Shown: piece by piece, positions 1-9,344 of the stretch
How the letters are laid out: each line of letters starts with the position of its first letter
Numbering within the stretch: position 1 is the stretch's first letter
Source of the DNA: JAQAZP01 sp965531145
Lineage (GTDB): Bacteria; Acidobacteriota; JAQAZP01
Direction of reading: 5' to 3'
NCBI GenBank assembly: GCA_965531145.1
Contig: CBESOE010000006.1
Coordinates: forward strand, 17,023 to 81,022
Length of the DNA stretch: 64,000 nucleotides
Position numbers and translations under genes: made by a program
Notes under the pieces: model-generated
The model's database searches: none
Told to the model about the DNA's origin: nothing
Seen by the model: only the letters and a program-made list of their open reading frames with translations

Positions 1-2442
1 CGCTCCCGGGCCTCCCTCGATCTCCAGGCCTGTCTTGACGCTTTCGGGGTCGACGACCGATTGCTGGTAGCCCTCGGTCCGGTGAGCGACGAGGTGTCCG
101 GCGATTCCACCGAGCTGCTCTACGCCCTGGCTGATGAGGTGGTGACTGAGATGAGCGGCTCAGGTCTTTTTCATCAGGTTGATTCCGGTCCCGGCCCCGA
201 TTTCACCGCCCAGTTCGCCGGCCATTTCCTACCCCATGTCTTCCAGATCCTGCCGCCGGAGACCACCCGCGGACTGCTGCCCGGGCTGACCCCAGTAGAA
301 GTTGAACGGTCGGTGCACCGCGCCCGACTTCGGCTCAAGGGCGGATCGCCATCCATGCTCAAGCAGCTGGTGCGGGTGGATCCGCTGGACTTCGCCTCCC
401 GGCTGGATGACCTGCGCCGGGAGAGACAGGCGACGGGAGGGACGAATCGCGGCCCGGGCGGCATGAATCTGGAGTCCGGGGACGGGTACCTGCTCTCCGA
501 GGACCACCGCCGGGTGCTGATCGTCGGGTATCCCAAGGGGCGAGCACTGGACACCGGTTTTGCCCGGACGCTGCTGGACACCACCCGGGCAGCGGTGGAC
601 CGCTGCCGCACCCGATTGGCCGAAGAGGAGGACCTCCCGGTCCTGGCCCGGATCCCGGCGGAATACGGCGGCGGCTATCTCTTCGCCCTCGAGGATGAGG
701 CCAACACCAAAAAGGACGTCAAGATCACTCTTGTGGGGTCGCTCTTCGCCCTGCTGATTCTGATGTCATTCGCCTACCGGCGGCCCCGGCTGGTGTTGAT
801 CATCGGCCTGCCGCTGTTCATTGGCGGTGTCTGGACCCTTGGTCTCACCGGTCTGATCCTCGGCCGGCTGAACATGATCTCCCTCGGTTTCGGGGCGATC
901 CTCTTTGGCCTGGGCATGGACTTCAGCATTCACCTGCTCAACCGGCTGCTCGACCTCCTGGAGGAGGGCAAGGCACCGGCGGAGGCCCTGGACCGCGGGC
1001 TGTCCGAGACCGGGGCCGCGATTCTCGGCAGCGGTCTGACCACCTCGGCAGCCTTCTTCTCCCTGGTGGTCTGCGGCCTGCCCGGTCTCAAGGAACTGGG
1101 CATCATCACCGGCCTCGGCGTGCTGGCCACCATGATCGCTGTGCTCTTCACCCTGCCCGCGGTGGTCGCCCTGGTCTGCCGCCGGCATGACGGCGGCACC
1201 CTTCCGGCCAAATGGTTCCCCCATCGCCGGCCGACCTTTGGCGCCTCGCTGCTGGCCCGACTGGTGACCGGGCACCCCGGAAAAACACTTATCGCCGTCG
1301 CCGCTCTCACCGTGGTGCTCTTTCTTCTCCCCGGCAACCCGATCCGCTTCGACCTCGACCTGCACAATCTCCGGCCCGCCGGTTCCGAAGCCGCCGCCGT
1401 CCAGGAAGGTTTCGAGCAGGCCTTTGGCCGGGGCCTGGGCGAGCCGCTGATGGTGATGCTGGAAGGAGAGGAGGATGAGTCTCTCCTGCTCTCCGCGGAA
1501 GACATCATCACGGTGCTGGGGACGGTGGAAGGGACGCTGCGGCCCAGCATGGTGGAGAGCGCCACCGACTGGTTGCCCTCGATCCGCAAACAGGACCTGA
1601 ACCTCAGTGTGCTGGAGGGCGTGGATCTGGCAGCCACGGCAACCGCACTGGCTGCGGCCGGCGAGAAGGAAGGTTTCGCCCAGGATGCCTTCACCCCCTT
1701 CCAGGCCGCGCTGGACGGTCTGATCCGCGGGGAGCCGCAGTGGCTCAGGCCCGGGCTTCTGCCACCGGCACTGCAAGAGACCATGGCCCTGCGCTACCTG
1801 CGGACGGCAGGGGAGGGGAAGGCCCTGGCCTTCTACCTCTTCCCCGGGGAACACCGCTGGAGTGATGATGAACTGCTCCAACTCCGCCAGACCGTGGACC
1901 TGGCCGCCGCGGCAGACAGACCGCCCCGCCTGGCTTCCCTCTCCCTGCTGATGGCCGAATTCAAGACCACCGTGGGTCAGCGCTTCAGCGAGGCTCTGGG
2001 GCTTTCACTGCTGCTGGTGGTGGTCATCCTGCTGCTGCAGTTCCGCAAACCACTTCGTGTCCTGCTGACCCTGGTGCCGCTCACTGCCGCCCTGCTCTGG
2101 ACCGCCGGCCTGCTCCGTCTCGGCGGCGGCCCTGTCCAATTCATCGCTGCCATGGCCATTCCGCTGATCGTAGGCATCGGTATCGACGACGGCATCCACA
2201 TGGTCAACCGCCTGCGCTCCCTCGCCCCCGAGGAGGACCTCACCCCGGCGGTGGCCGCCATGGGCCGTTCGGTGATTCTCACCTCCCTGACCACCGTGGC
2301 CGGTTTCGGCTCCCTGGCCCTGGCCGACATGCCCGGTCTGGCCGGTCTGGGCCGCATCGCCGTGATTGGCGTCCTGCTCTGCCTCACCGCCACCCTGCTG
2401 CTGTTGCCGGCGCTCGCCGCTCTGGGACGTCAGACCTCCTGA
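1..2442 (+). CDS. MMPL/RND-family exporter (HpnN-like), 5' truncated by window
   Basis: Inner-membrane RND-superfamily transporter of the MMPL/HpnN type, which moves lipids or hydrophobic compounds between the membranes. The frame is open without a stop from base 1, so the gene starts before the window. It has two homologous halves. Each has a long periplasmic loop followed by a membrane bundle, at roughly residues 220-375 and 640-790 counted from base 61. Each bundle carries the charged family motif: GLGMDFSIHLLNR in the first half and GIGIDDGIHMVNR in the second. Both halves also have the LTTSAAF / LTTVAGF helix typical of the family. The substrate cannot be read from the sequence. The next gene is 167 bp away and probably a separate unit. 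Confidence 0.85.
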   Translation, partial: RSRASLDLQACLDAFGVDDRLLVALGPVSDEVSGDSTELLYALADEVVTEMSGSGLFHQVDSGPGPDFTAQFAGHFLPHVFQILPPETTRGLLPGLTPVEVERSVHRARLRLKGGSPSMLKQLVRVDPLDFASRLDDLRRERQATGGTNRGPGGMNLESGDGYLLSEDHRRVLIVGYPKGRALDTGFARTLLDTTRAAVDRCRTRLAEEEDLPVLARIPAEYGGGYLFALEDEANTKKDVKITLVGSLFALLILMSFAYRRPRLVLIIGLPLFIGGVWTLGLTGLILGRLNMISLGFGAILFGLGMDFSIHLLNRLLDLLEEGKAPAEALDRGLSETGAAILGSGLTTSAAFFSLVVCGLPGLKELGIITGLGVLATMIAVLFTLPAVVALVCRRHDGGTLPAKWFPHRRPTFGASLLARLVTGHPGKTLIAVAALTVVLFLLPGNPIRFDLDLHNLRPAGSEAAAVQEGFEQAFGRGLGEPLMVMLEGEEDESLLLSAEDIITVLGTVEGTLRPSMVESATDWLPSIRKQDLNLSVLEGVDLAATATALAAAGEKEGFAQDAFTPFQAALDGLIRGEPQWLRPGLLPPALQETMALRYLRTAGEGKALAFYLFPGEHRWSDDELLQLRQTVDLAAAADRPPRLASLSLLMAEFKTTVGQRFSEALGLSLLLVVVILLLQFRKPLRVLLTLVPLTAALLWTAGLLRLGGGPVQFIAAMAIPLIVGIGIDDGIHMVNRLRSLAPEEDLTPAVAAMGRSVILTSLTTVAGFGSLALADMPGLAGLGRIAVIGVLLCLTATLLLLPALAALGRQTS

Positions 2443-2608
2443 CGCACGGCCCAGGGAGATTCGTTTGACCCGTCTTCACCCTGCCCGCTTATAACCACAA
2501 TCCACTCAAGGGATTCTGGACATCTGCCGATTGTAAAAGGTCAGAAAGTAAAAAAGCACCACAACGGTAAATATCAGGCCGGATGAGAACAACCTGAGGG
2601 GCAAAACC

Positions 2609-3055
2609 ATGATGAACATGGATGGGACGTGCGAAGCGGAAGAGCGGCCGGACATGGCCCGCTACCACTTTGAAAAGGGGCTGGAGCACTTCACCCGCGG
2701 TGATTTCCACAATGCGGTTCAGCTGTTCCGGCAGGCGGTGATGATCGATGACCAGCAGGCGGAGTATCACCGGCACCTGGCGCTGGCCCTCTCCCGCAAC
2801 CCGATGTGGGGGCGGCGGGCGGAAGAGGCGCTGCTGCGGGCGGTGGAGCTGGAGCCGGACCACGCCGAAACCCATTACTTCCTCGGGCGGATCTACCTCG
2901 ACTCGGGGCTGCCCCGGCGGGCACTGGAGCGGTTCAAGGAATCGCTGCGTCTCAACCCGGACCTGGAGCCGGCGCGGCTGGAGTTGTCGGTGATGGATGG
3001 TGCCAACCCGGTGGAGAGGGAACTGGATTCCATCGCACTGTTCGACGGGGAGTAG
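2609..3055 (+). CDS. Tetratricopeptide-repeat protein
   Basis: A 148-aa soluble protein made almost entirely of about three TPR units (roughly residues 10-130). The repeats show the usual small/large pattern, for example ARYHFEKGLEHFTRGDF and AETHYFLGRIYLDSGLP. There is no signal peptide, so it is likely a cytoplasmic protein-protein adaptor. The start at 2609 follows a GAGGGG-type ribosome binding site; the ATGATG pair makes the exact start uncertain by one codon. It stands alone and is convergent with the next gene, across a GC-rich hairpin. Partner unknown. Confidence 0.75.
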   Translation: MMNMDGTCEAEERPDMARYHFEKGLEHFTRGDFHNAVQLFRQAVMIDDQQAEYHRHLALALSRNPMWGRRAEEALLRAVELEPDHAETHYFLGRIYLDSGLPRRALERFKESLRLNPDLEPARLELSVMDGANPVERELDSIALFDGE

Positions 3056-3063
3056 ACAGAAAA

Positions 3064-3098
3064 CGGGGCCGGCTGCCCGAGCGGCAACACCGGCCCCG
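3064..3098. terminator. GC-rich hairpin between convergent genes
   Basis: CGGGGCCGG at 3064-3072 pairs perfectly with CCGGCCCCG at 3090-3098. It lies just after the TPR gene and before the end of the opposing gene. There is no clear T tract, so it is a weak bidirectional terminator candidate. Confidence 0.4.
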
Positions 3099-3112
3099 CT
3101 GGATTCAGATCG

Positions 3113-3907
3113 CTACTCTTCCGCTTCCTGGTCGGCGGTGACGCTGATCATGATCTGGCGCTCTTCGCCGTCCTCGCTCTCGATCACCTGTACTTCCACC
3201 CCCTCGGCACCCTGTTCCACCAGCGACTGCCGGATCATATCCTCGATCTCGACCGCGCTCATCCCTTCACAGTTGACCTGCACCTCCAGCTCACCGGTGA
3301 GCCGGTTGAAAAAGGTGCCTGAACTGCTCTCGGTCACCGGGCTGATGGTGGTCTCGGCCGTGGCCAGCACCGGGTATTCGGCGGTGAGGGCGGCCAGCAC
3401 CGCCCCCGGCGCTCCGGGATCTTCGGTGATCAGGAGCAGGTCGATCACCAGCGGCCCGTCCTCGTTGTCCAGGCTGATACTGGTGTTCCACTGGTCGATC
3501 CCGTAGGACGGGTCATCAAGGATGCCGGCGAAATCGAGTTGCTGCAGTTCGCCGCCGGGCTCGGAAAGTTCGAAAACCAGCTGGGCGCCGATCTCGGTGG
3601 TCTGCGAGAAGGGCACGGCAAAGAAGGCGATGAGGATGATGAAACTGAAGGCGCTGATCAGCGCCGGTTTCCTGGTCCAGACGGTGGTGGTGTTCTTGTC
3701 GTTCGGTATCATTGTGTGCTCCCGTTGGTGTCTGGTGAGGATCATGCGTTTCGTTTCGTCCCAGCCGGGAACGGTGGATTCAGCTGTACGGAAGGCCTCC
3801 ACAGCCCGGTCATACAGGGTATCTTTTTCGCCGGCACGATGCTGCCGGTTTACCACCGGGTCAGCGGTGCGTTTTTTCGACGGCTGACAGTCTCGTTTCG
3901 TATCCAT
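3113..3907 (-). CDS. Single-pass membrane protein, anti-sigma-like partner of the ECF sigma factor
   Basis: A 264-aa protein starting inside the 3' end of the sigma-factor gene (47-bp overlap), with an AGGTG ribosome binding site about 7 nt before the ATG at 3907. The N-terminal ~75 residues are polar and would be cytoplasmic. A single hydrophobic segment follows at about 78-98, then an acidic C-terminal domain of ~160 residues that would lie outside the membrane. This layout and the overlap are typical of ECF anti-sigma factors. No zinc-binding HxxxCxxC motif is visible, so it is not a classical ZAS protein. The outer domain was not recognised. The anti-sigma role is inferred from position and topology only. 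Confidence 0.55.
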   Translation of the reverse strand: MDTKRDCQPSKKRTADPVVNRQHRAGEKDTLYDRAVEAFRTAESTVPGWDETKRMILTRHQREHTMIPNDKNTTTVWTRKPALISAFSFIILIAFFAVPFSQTTEIGAQLVFELSEPGGELQQLDFAGILDDPSYGIDQWNTSISLDNEDGPLVIDLLLITEDPGAPGAVLAALTAEYPVLATAETTISPVTESSSGTFFNRLTGELEVQVNCEGMSAVEIEDMIRQSLVEQGAEGVEVQVIESEDGEERQIMISVTADQEAEE

Positions 3908-4475
3908 GGCCGTTCACCTGTCTGGCATGGGATGTCCCCGGCCGGGGCCGGTCTCCCAGAAAGTGTGCTCGAAGCTCTCTTCGGGCTCTCGAAACGCGTG
4001 TCTTGGCGGCGGTGAGGGAGATCTTCTGGATCTCCGCGATCTCCCCGATGGTGAATCCTTCCACCTCGAAGAGCACCACCGCCTCCCGTTTGGCGGGCGT
4101 CAGCCGCTGGAGGCACTGGCGCAGGCGGATGGCCCGGTCCGGGTCCGGTGGATCCACGGCGGATTCGCCCGGGTCGGGGCTGTTTTCCGATCGTCGGGCC
4201 TGGGGGGACAGTCCGATCAGCCGCCGCAGCCGCTCACGCCGGCAAAGGCTGCGGTGCTCGTTGATGATGATCGAGCAGAGCCATTGACGGAAACGGCGGC
4301 GGTTTCTGAGGCTGTCCAGCTTCACCAGCGCCCTGAGAATCGCCTGCTGGTAGAGGTCCTGTCCGTCGCCGTCCGAACGGCAGAGACGGTTGCAGAACCG
4401 TGCCAGATACTCGTGGTGCGGCTTCAGCATTTCTGCGAAAGCTGCCCGCTCTTCAGTTGTCAGTTGCCTGGTCAT
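3861..4475 (-). CDS. ECF-family RNA polymerase sigma factor
   Basis: A 204-aa sigma-70 family protein. Region 2 covers about residues 15-85 (core helix with DGDGQDLYQQAILRAL, then RFRQWLCSIIINEHR). Region 4 covers about 125-185 (LTPAKREAVVLFEVEGFTI, then the helix-turn-helix GEIAEIQKISLTAAKTRVSRA). This matches the ECF subfamily, which recruits RNA polymerase to a small stress or envelope regulon. It is translated with the downstream membrane protein, presumably its regulator. No target promoter could be identified. Confidence 0.85.
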   Translation of the reverse strand: MTRQLTTEERAAFAEMLKPHHEYLARFCNRLCRSDGDGQDLYQQAILRALVKLDSLRNRRRFRQWLCSIIINEHRSLCRRERLRRLIGLSPQARRSENSPDPGESAVDPPDPDRAIRLRQCLQRLTPAKREAVVLFEVEGFTIGEIAEIQKISLTAAKTRVSRARRELRAHFLGDRPRPGTSHARQVNGHGYETRLSAVEKTHR

Positions 4476-4559
4476 GCTTCACATCCGGATGACAAATGAA
4501 CATTTCCGCGGTGTTCACCCTATAAGACGAGCGGGGTGCCTGTTTGGTGGCAATTTATT

Positions 4560-5918
4560 TTATCTGGCCTGGAACCAGTCGGGAACGTCGGTGTGTCGGG
4601 GCCGGCGGCCGTAGAAAAGATCGTCCATGCGGTGGGCCAGCCAGCGGGCCAGGGGATTGGCGGCGCAGGCGTGGCGGACCAGGTTGTGGTAGAAGGTGGC
4701 CGGCTTGGAGTACGGGCAGACCGCGATACAGAGCCCGCAGTCGGTGCCCGCTCGCAGCCAGTAGCGGTAGCAGTCCTCCTGGCTCGACTGCCATTTCAGC
4801 AGGCCGCGCACTTCCTCGCGTTCGCCGTGGGGGATGGCCCGGCCGGGGCAGCAGTGAGCGCACTTGAGGCAGATGCGGCAGAACTCCTGAATGCCGAAGG
4901 GACGCGGCTGGTCCGGCACCAGCGGCAGGTCGGTGGTCACCGCGGCCAGGCGGACCCGCGGGCCGTGGGTCGGAGTGATCAGCAGCCCCAGCCGGCCGAT
5001 CTCTCCCAGGCCGGCGTCCACCGCCGCCGCAGTGGCCAGCACCCGGTAGTTGCCGTCCACGTGGGCCCGGGCCGGGTAGCCCAGGCGGGAGCAGTATCCG
5101 GCCAGCGCGGCGGCGATCATCGTTCCGCGGAGATACTGTGTGGCGCTCTCGGCGATGGCCGGCATCATCGGGGCGTTGCGGATCAGTTCCTGCTCCATCT
5201 CCACGGTGAAGACGATGACAAAGCGGTGGTCGAGGGTCACCGGTTCACCCCAGGTGCCCTGGCCACGGCCCACATGGGAGTAAAGGTGATGGTCCCTGAG
5301 GGGTGTCACCCCCACCTCCAGGGCGCCCAGGTGACGGGCAAAGGCCTTGACCCGCCGGGTGGCCTCCGCGGCGGAGAGCTCCAGCGGTTCGGGCCGCTGG
5401 GGGGTGGTGAAGTCACCCAGGTGGTGGATCTCCTCGATGTAGTCGAAAAGCGCTTCGAAGTAGGCGGCGTCCTGCTCCAGGTAGTAGCGGCCGCCGGGCT
5501 GGCCCAGCCTGGGCATCCGGCGCAGCTCATTGTCCACCTCGGCGAGCTCGGGCCGCAGCGATCCGTAAAATGTGTCGAACTCCGCGGTGTCCTCCTTCAG
5601 CCGCGCCCGGGCAAACATGATTTCCCGTTCGTCCAGTTTGAAGGCTTTCTGTTCATCCACCGCGGGCATGGTGTTCTCGCCCAGGGGGTAGAGCAGGAGC
5701 AGCGTGGCCGCGGCGGCCGCGGCCACCAGCCCCACCGCTGCGGGAAGCGACCACTGGGGACAGAACAGGCCGAAACAGAACCAGAGGGCGAGGAAGATGA
5801 TGCCGGAGGCCAGGGCCACGGCGGTTGCCCGGGTTTCGCGTTCGCGGAAGCTCACCGCGGAAAAACCGAGAAGAAAGAGGCCGGTCAGGCTCCCGATGAT
5901 GATGAACAGCGTGGACAT
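4560..5918 (-). CDS. Membrane-anchored reductive-dehalogenase-like corrinoid/Fe-S protein
   Basis: A 452-aa protein with three hydrophobic segments at the N-terminus (about 1-20, 33-55 and 57-78), then a soluble RdhA/QueG-type domain. Residues 295-345 resemble the RdhA core (GEIGRLGLLIT, GPRVRLAAVTTDLPL). Two ferredoxin clusters follow: CX2CX2CX3CP at C347, C350, C353 and C357, and CX10CX2CX3CP at C383, C394, C397 and C401. Known RdhA enzymes are exported by Tat and anchored by a separate RdhB. This protein has no twin-arginine signal and carries its own anchor. No rdhB, rdhC or corrinoid gene lies nearby, so dehalogenation is not established. A divergent epoxyqueuosine-reductase relative is the main alternative. 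Confidence 0.7.
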   Translation of the reverse strand: MSTLFIIIGSLTGLFLLGFSAVSFRERETRATAVALASGIIFLALWFCFGLFCPQWSLPAAVGLVAAAAAATLLLLYPLGENTMPAVDEQKAFKLDEREIMFARARLKEDTAEFDTFYGSLRPELAEVDNELRRMPRLGQPGGRYYLEQDAAYFEALFDYIEEIHHLGDFTTPQRPEPLELSAAEATRRVKAFARHLGALEVGVTPLRDHHLYSHVGRGQGTWGEPVTLDHRFVIVFTVEMEQELIRNAPMMPAIAESATQYLRGTMIAAALAGYCSRLGYPARAHVDGNYRVLATAAAVDAGLGEIGRLGLLITPTHGPRVRLAAVTTDLPLVPDQPRPFGIQEFCRICLKCAHCCPGRAIPHGEREEVRGLLKWQSSQEDCYRYWLRAGTDCGLCIAVCPYSKPATFYHNLVRHACAANPLARWLAHRMDDLFYGRRPRHTDVPDWFQAR

Positions 5919-6161
5919 GGCCCAAGACTAAACCCTCACCCATCGGTTCGCAAGTGGCGAGGGGTGACGGCCCGCGTTGACGGCAATAACCGATTCACCT
6001 GTTCTGGTTTTCCCTGTAACGAACAGAGGTGGAGGAGTGCAGCACGGTGAGTGACGAGACACGGAACGGGTCGAGGGTAATGGATCGGAACCCGGTGGGC
6101 CGGCGACGGGACCACTGGGTCAACCTGGGGCTGCTGCTGATCTCAGTCCTGCTGGGGCAGG

Positions 6162-6180
6162 AAAATAGGTGGCTGTCACC
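6162..6180. repeat. Dispersed AAATAGGTGGCTGTCACC element, copy at end of nfo
   Basis: The 18-bp core at 6163-6180 is identical to 20856-20873. Read on the minus strand it is GGTGACAGCCACCTATTT, and its TGA (6176-6178) is the stop codon of the endonuclease IV gene. The GGTGNCNGNCACC core is partly palindromic. Confidence 0.75.
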
Positions 6181-7054
6181 TCTTTTCTGAGGCGAGCTGC
6201 CGGAGTGTGGCGAGGTTTCGGCGGTCGTCCTCCAGATCCGGGCCCTTGTGCGTTTCCAGCACCTTGGGGATTCCCTCCAGCCGCTGATCCTGCATCAGAC
6301 AGCGGAAGGCCTCCAGACCCAGTGCTCCCTCGCCGATGTGGTCGTGGCGGTCCAGCCGGGAGCCGAGATCCTTCTTGCTGTCATTGACGTGGATCGCCTG
6401 CAGCCACTCGAACCCCACCAGCCGCTGGAACTCGTCCATGGTCCGATTCCAGGATTCGGGCGTACGGAGGTCATACCCGGCGGCAAAGATGTGGCAGGTG
6501 TCGAGACAGACGCCGAGACGTTCCGGTTGCTCCACCTGTTCGATGATCGAGGCCAGGTGTTCGAAGCGGAAACCGAGGCTGGTGCCCTGGCCGGCGGTGG
6601 TCTCGATGAGGATCTTTGCTTCCAGGTCCGGGTGTTGGCGGTGCACCTCATCCAGGGAACTGGCCACCCGGGCCAGCCCGGCGGCTTCACCGTCCCCCTT
6701 GTGCGCCCCGGGGTGGGACACCACGAAGGGCAGCCCGAGGCGCTCGGCCCGCTCCAGCTCGTCGCCCATGGCAGCGATGGATTTCGCAAGCAAAAGCGGG
6801 TCGGGCGAAGCGAGGTTGATCAGGTAGCTGTCGTGGGCGAAGACCACGCTCAGACCGCTCTCCTCCCGGGCGGTGCGGAACAGTTCCACCGCTTCGCTGG
6901 TCAGCGGTTTCGCTTTCCACTGGCTGGCATTTTTGGTGAAGATCTGCAGGGCGCGGCAATCCACCTGGAGGGCCCGCTGAACAGCGAGGTGCAGGCCGCC
7001 GCTGATCGACATGTGCGCGCCCACGTAGGGCTCAAATGCGGTGTTTGAGGCCAT
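6176..7054 (-). CDS. nfo: Endonuclease IV (apurinic/apyrimidinic endonuclease)
   Basis: A 292-aa TIM-barrel enzyme of base-excision repair that cuts 5' of abasic sites using three zinc ions. The family signatures are clear: VGAHMSISGG near the N-terminus, FVVSHPGAHKGDGE in the middle, then ILIETTAGQGTSLG, CLDTCHIFAAGYD, IHVNDSKKDLGSRLDRHDHIG and a final ETHKG. His, Glu and Asp metal ligands are all present. Length is close to the E. coli enzyme. The frame is open 11 codons further upstream, but the ATG at 7054 has a GGGGGA site 9-10 nt before it and gives the usual N-terminus. Its stop codon lies inside a dispersed repeat. It is a single-gene unit. Confidence 0.93.
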   Translation of the reverse strand: MASNTAFEPYVGAHMSISGGLHLAVQRALQVDCRALQIFTKNASQWKAKPLTSEAVELFRTAREESGLSVVFAHDSYLINLASPDPLLLAKSIAAMGDELERAERLGLPFVVSHPGAHKGDGEAAGLARVASSLDEVHRQHPDLEAKILIETTAGQGTSLGFRFEHLASIIEQVEQPERLGVCLDTCHIFAAGYDLRTPESWNRTMDEFQRLVGFEWLQAIHVNDSKKDLGSRLDRHDHIGEGALGLEAFRCLMQDQRLEGIPKVLETHKGPDLEDDRRNLATLRQLASEKR

Positions 7055-7197
7055 CGGTTTTTCCCCCGGCGATTGAACGGTGAACACTGATTATAAGCAC
7101 GCGGCGATTGTGCCGCTACCGGCATTTCATTGTCCGGGGGTGGGCTGCGTGTTAAGATTTGTACAGGTGAGATGAAACCAGCCCCCAGGAGAGTCCG

Positions 7198-8556
7198 ATG
7201 ATGCCACGCCCCTCCCATTCGCGGCAGACGGCCGTGCTGCTCCTGCTTCTCCTGATCCTTCTCGTTCCCGCTCTGGTTCACGCGTCACCCCCGCCCGACG
7301 AGTTTCCCCCCGGCAAGGACAAGGGACCGGTGTATGGCGACCCCGACGACGGTCCGGTGCCCGGCGCCCCGCTGGTGGAGTTGCGGCGGATCGAGCAGGT
7401 GGTGATCACAGGCAACAAACGAACCGTGGAACGGGTGATCCGCCGGGAACTGTTGCTCGAGGAAGGGGATGTCTTCGATGAAGTGCCGGCCAATATCTCG
7501 CGGCTCAGGCTGCTGCGCCTCGGGTTTTTCCGCCGGGTGCGGATGTCGCTGAGCAAGGGCTCGTCCAGGGACTTTGTCGTCTGGCACATCAGGGTGGAGG
7601 AGCGGCCGACGCTGCTCTTCACCGCCGGCTCCCGGGGGTTCGTGGGCCTCAGTGGCGCCGACCTCGGTTTTGGCGTGGGGGACATTAACTTCGGCGGTCG
7701 CGGCCAGACGGCATTGGCCGGGCTCAAGTTTCGCGGTGACCACCAGGTGGCCTCACTGGGTTGGAGCGACCCCCACTTCCTCGGGTCGGATGTCATCGCC
7801 GGGTTTCGCTCGGACTTCTTTCACATGGAACAGCGGGTCAACGGGCCGGATGGTGACGGGTCGGTTCTCGAGGCCGAGGGATTTTCGCTGGCGCCCTTTG
7901 TCGGGCTGCGGACCCGCTGGTATTCACGGTTGGTGGCCGGTCTCAAATACTCCCGGGTGGACCAGGAATATCTGCCGGACGGGCTGCCGGCCTACCAGCC
8001 CGAACCCTACGAGCCGGATGCCGACATCTTCGCCGTCGGTCTGGTCTACAACTGGAGCCGCAAGCACGACCTCTTTCTGCCCAGCGAAGGGGTGGAACTG
8101 ACCGTCTCCTTCGAGAACGCCTTTGAAGCCCTGGGCGGAAACTATGCCTACCGCAAGCTGATTCTGGACGGCAGTGTCGCTTATCCGGTGGCCCCGAGGC
8201 AGCTGGCCCAGCTTCGTATCTACGGCGGGGTCATCGGCGGGAACGCACCGTTTTTCGAGCGGTTTCACGTGGCCGACCTCGTGCGCGGCATCCGCAACCA
8301 CCGCGACTACTGGCAGGAATCCGCCCTGGCCTTCCAGCTGGAATACATGTTCGTCTTCCCCCGCAGCAGGTTTTCCTTCATCGACTACTGGGAAGTGATG
8401 GGCTTCGTCGACGGGGGCAACGCCTTCCCCCGGGACGACGTTCGTCTGGGGGACCTGGTCTATTCCGTCGGTGTGGGGGTGCGCTTCGACACCAGCATCG
8501 GCATCGTCAGCCTGGTGGGGGCGGTTTACACCACCCACGATGACGACCACTGGTAA
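7198..8556 (+). CDS. Omp85-type outer-membrane protein with one POTRA domain
   Basis: A 452-aa secreted protein. A Sec signal peptide covers about residues 1-30. A single POTRA-like domain follows at about 60-135 (RIEQVVITGNKRTVERVIRR is the classic POTRA start). The rest is a predicted 16-strand barrel of the BamA/TamA surface-antigen type, with alternating hydrophobic strands and aromatic ends. BamA itself has five POTRA domains and about 800 residues, so this is a short relative. It may help insert or export outer-membrane proteins or lipids. An AGGAGAG ribosome binding site precedes the ATG. The neighbours give no functional clue. Confidence 0.75.
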   Translation: MMPRPSHSRQTAVLLLLLLILLVPALVHASPPPDEFPPGKDKGPVYGDPDDGPVPGAPLVELRRIEQVVITGNKRTVERVIRRELLLEEGDVFDEVPANISRLRLLRLGFFRRVRMSLSKGSSRDFVVWHIRVEERPTLLFTAGSRGFVGLSGADLGFGVGDINFGGRGQTALAGLKFRGDHQVASLGWSDPHFLGSDVIAGFRSDFFHMEQRVNGPDGDGSVLEAEGFSLAPFVGLRTRWYSRLVAGLKYSRVDQEYLPDGLPAYQPEPYEPDADIFAVGLVYNWSRKHDLFLPSEGVELTVSFENAFEALGGNYAYRKLILDGSVAYPVAPRQLAQLRIYGGVIGGNAPFFERFHVADLVRGIRNHRDYWQESALAFQLEYMFVFPRSRFSFIDYWEVMGFVDGGNAFPRDDVRLGDLVYSVGVGVRFDTSIGIVSLVGAVYTTHDDDHW

Positions 8557-8603
8557 ATGAAACCCGGAGTGGGCCGGGGGACTTCTTCCGGCCTTGAAAT
8601 TGG

Positions 8604-9344
8604 ATGAGTAACTGCAGACAGCCACAGCGAAACGCGCCACTGCCGGTCGCCCGGGGTTTGCTCTGCCTGCTCGTCTTCCTCCTGCTCCAGGTCGTTGCCG
8701 GCGGTCCCGCCCTGCTGGCCCGCGACCCGGTGCCGGGGGATCTGTTCTGCCGCCCCTATGCCGGGGAGGAAATGCTGATGGTGGACCTCGAGGTGGAGAC
8801 CCTCTTCACCGACGAGGTGCGCGAAACCCTGGACAGCGGCTTCACCAGCACCGTGGCCACCCTCCTGCTGCTGGGTGAGGTGGAGAGCGGGCAAGTGGTG
8901 GCCGAGAACCGCTTCAGCCGGGAGATTCGCTATGATGTCTGGGACGAAACCTACCTGATCACCACCTACTCCGACCAGGGCACCGGCCGGCACCTGGCCG
9001 GCACCCTGGAAGAGGTGGAGGAATACTGCCGCCAGATATCTGAGTTCCGCTTCTGCCCGCTCACGCGGCTGGACGGGGAGATGTCCTACCAGTTCTCCAT
9101 GGAGGTGCTGCTGGTCCCCATCTCCCAGGAACAGCTGGAGCAGACCAAGCGCTGGGTGAGGGAGTCCGGTTCTGAGGGCGAGGACGACCGGCAGGGCGGG
9201 CTGGGCATCTTTTTCGGTTCGATGATGAACATCTTCATCGGGAGATCCACCGGGGTGGACGAGGACCGCTTCACTTTTATCTCCACACCGTTCCACGCGG
9301 CCGCAGTGGAGCCGGCGGGGGAGGAGGTGGACAGCGATGAGTAG
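8604..9344 (+). CDS. DUF4390-like secreted protein upstream of the NtrY-like kinase
   Basis: A 246-aa protein with an N-terminal hydrophobic export segment (about 18-38), then a beta-rich domain. It ends with the ATG of the histidine kinase inside its last codons (8-bp overlap), so the two are translationally coupled. DUF4390 proteins commonly precede NtrY-type kinases, and the pattern of a long helix-strand unit with FSREIRYDVWDETY fits that family loosely. The domain name is from context plus weak similarity. It may act as an extracytoplasmic partner or input for the kinase. It has five cysteines (one in the export segment) and no known catalytic motif. Confidence 0.55.
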   Translation: MSNCRQPQRNAPLPVARGLLCLLVFLLLQVVAGGPALLARDPVPGDLFCRPYAGEEMLMVDLEVETLFTDEVRETLDSGFTSTVATLLLLGEVESGQVVAENRFSREIRYDVWDETYLITTYSDQGTGRHLAGTLEEVEEYCRQISEFRFCPLTRLDGEMSYQFSMEVLLVPISQEQLEQTKRWVRESGSEGEDDRQGGLGIFFGSMMNIFIGRSTGVDEDRFTFISTPFHAAAVEPAGEEVDSDE

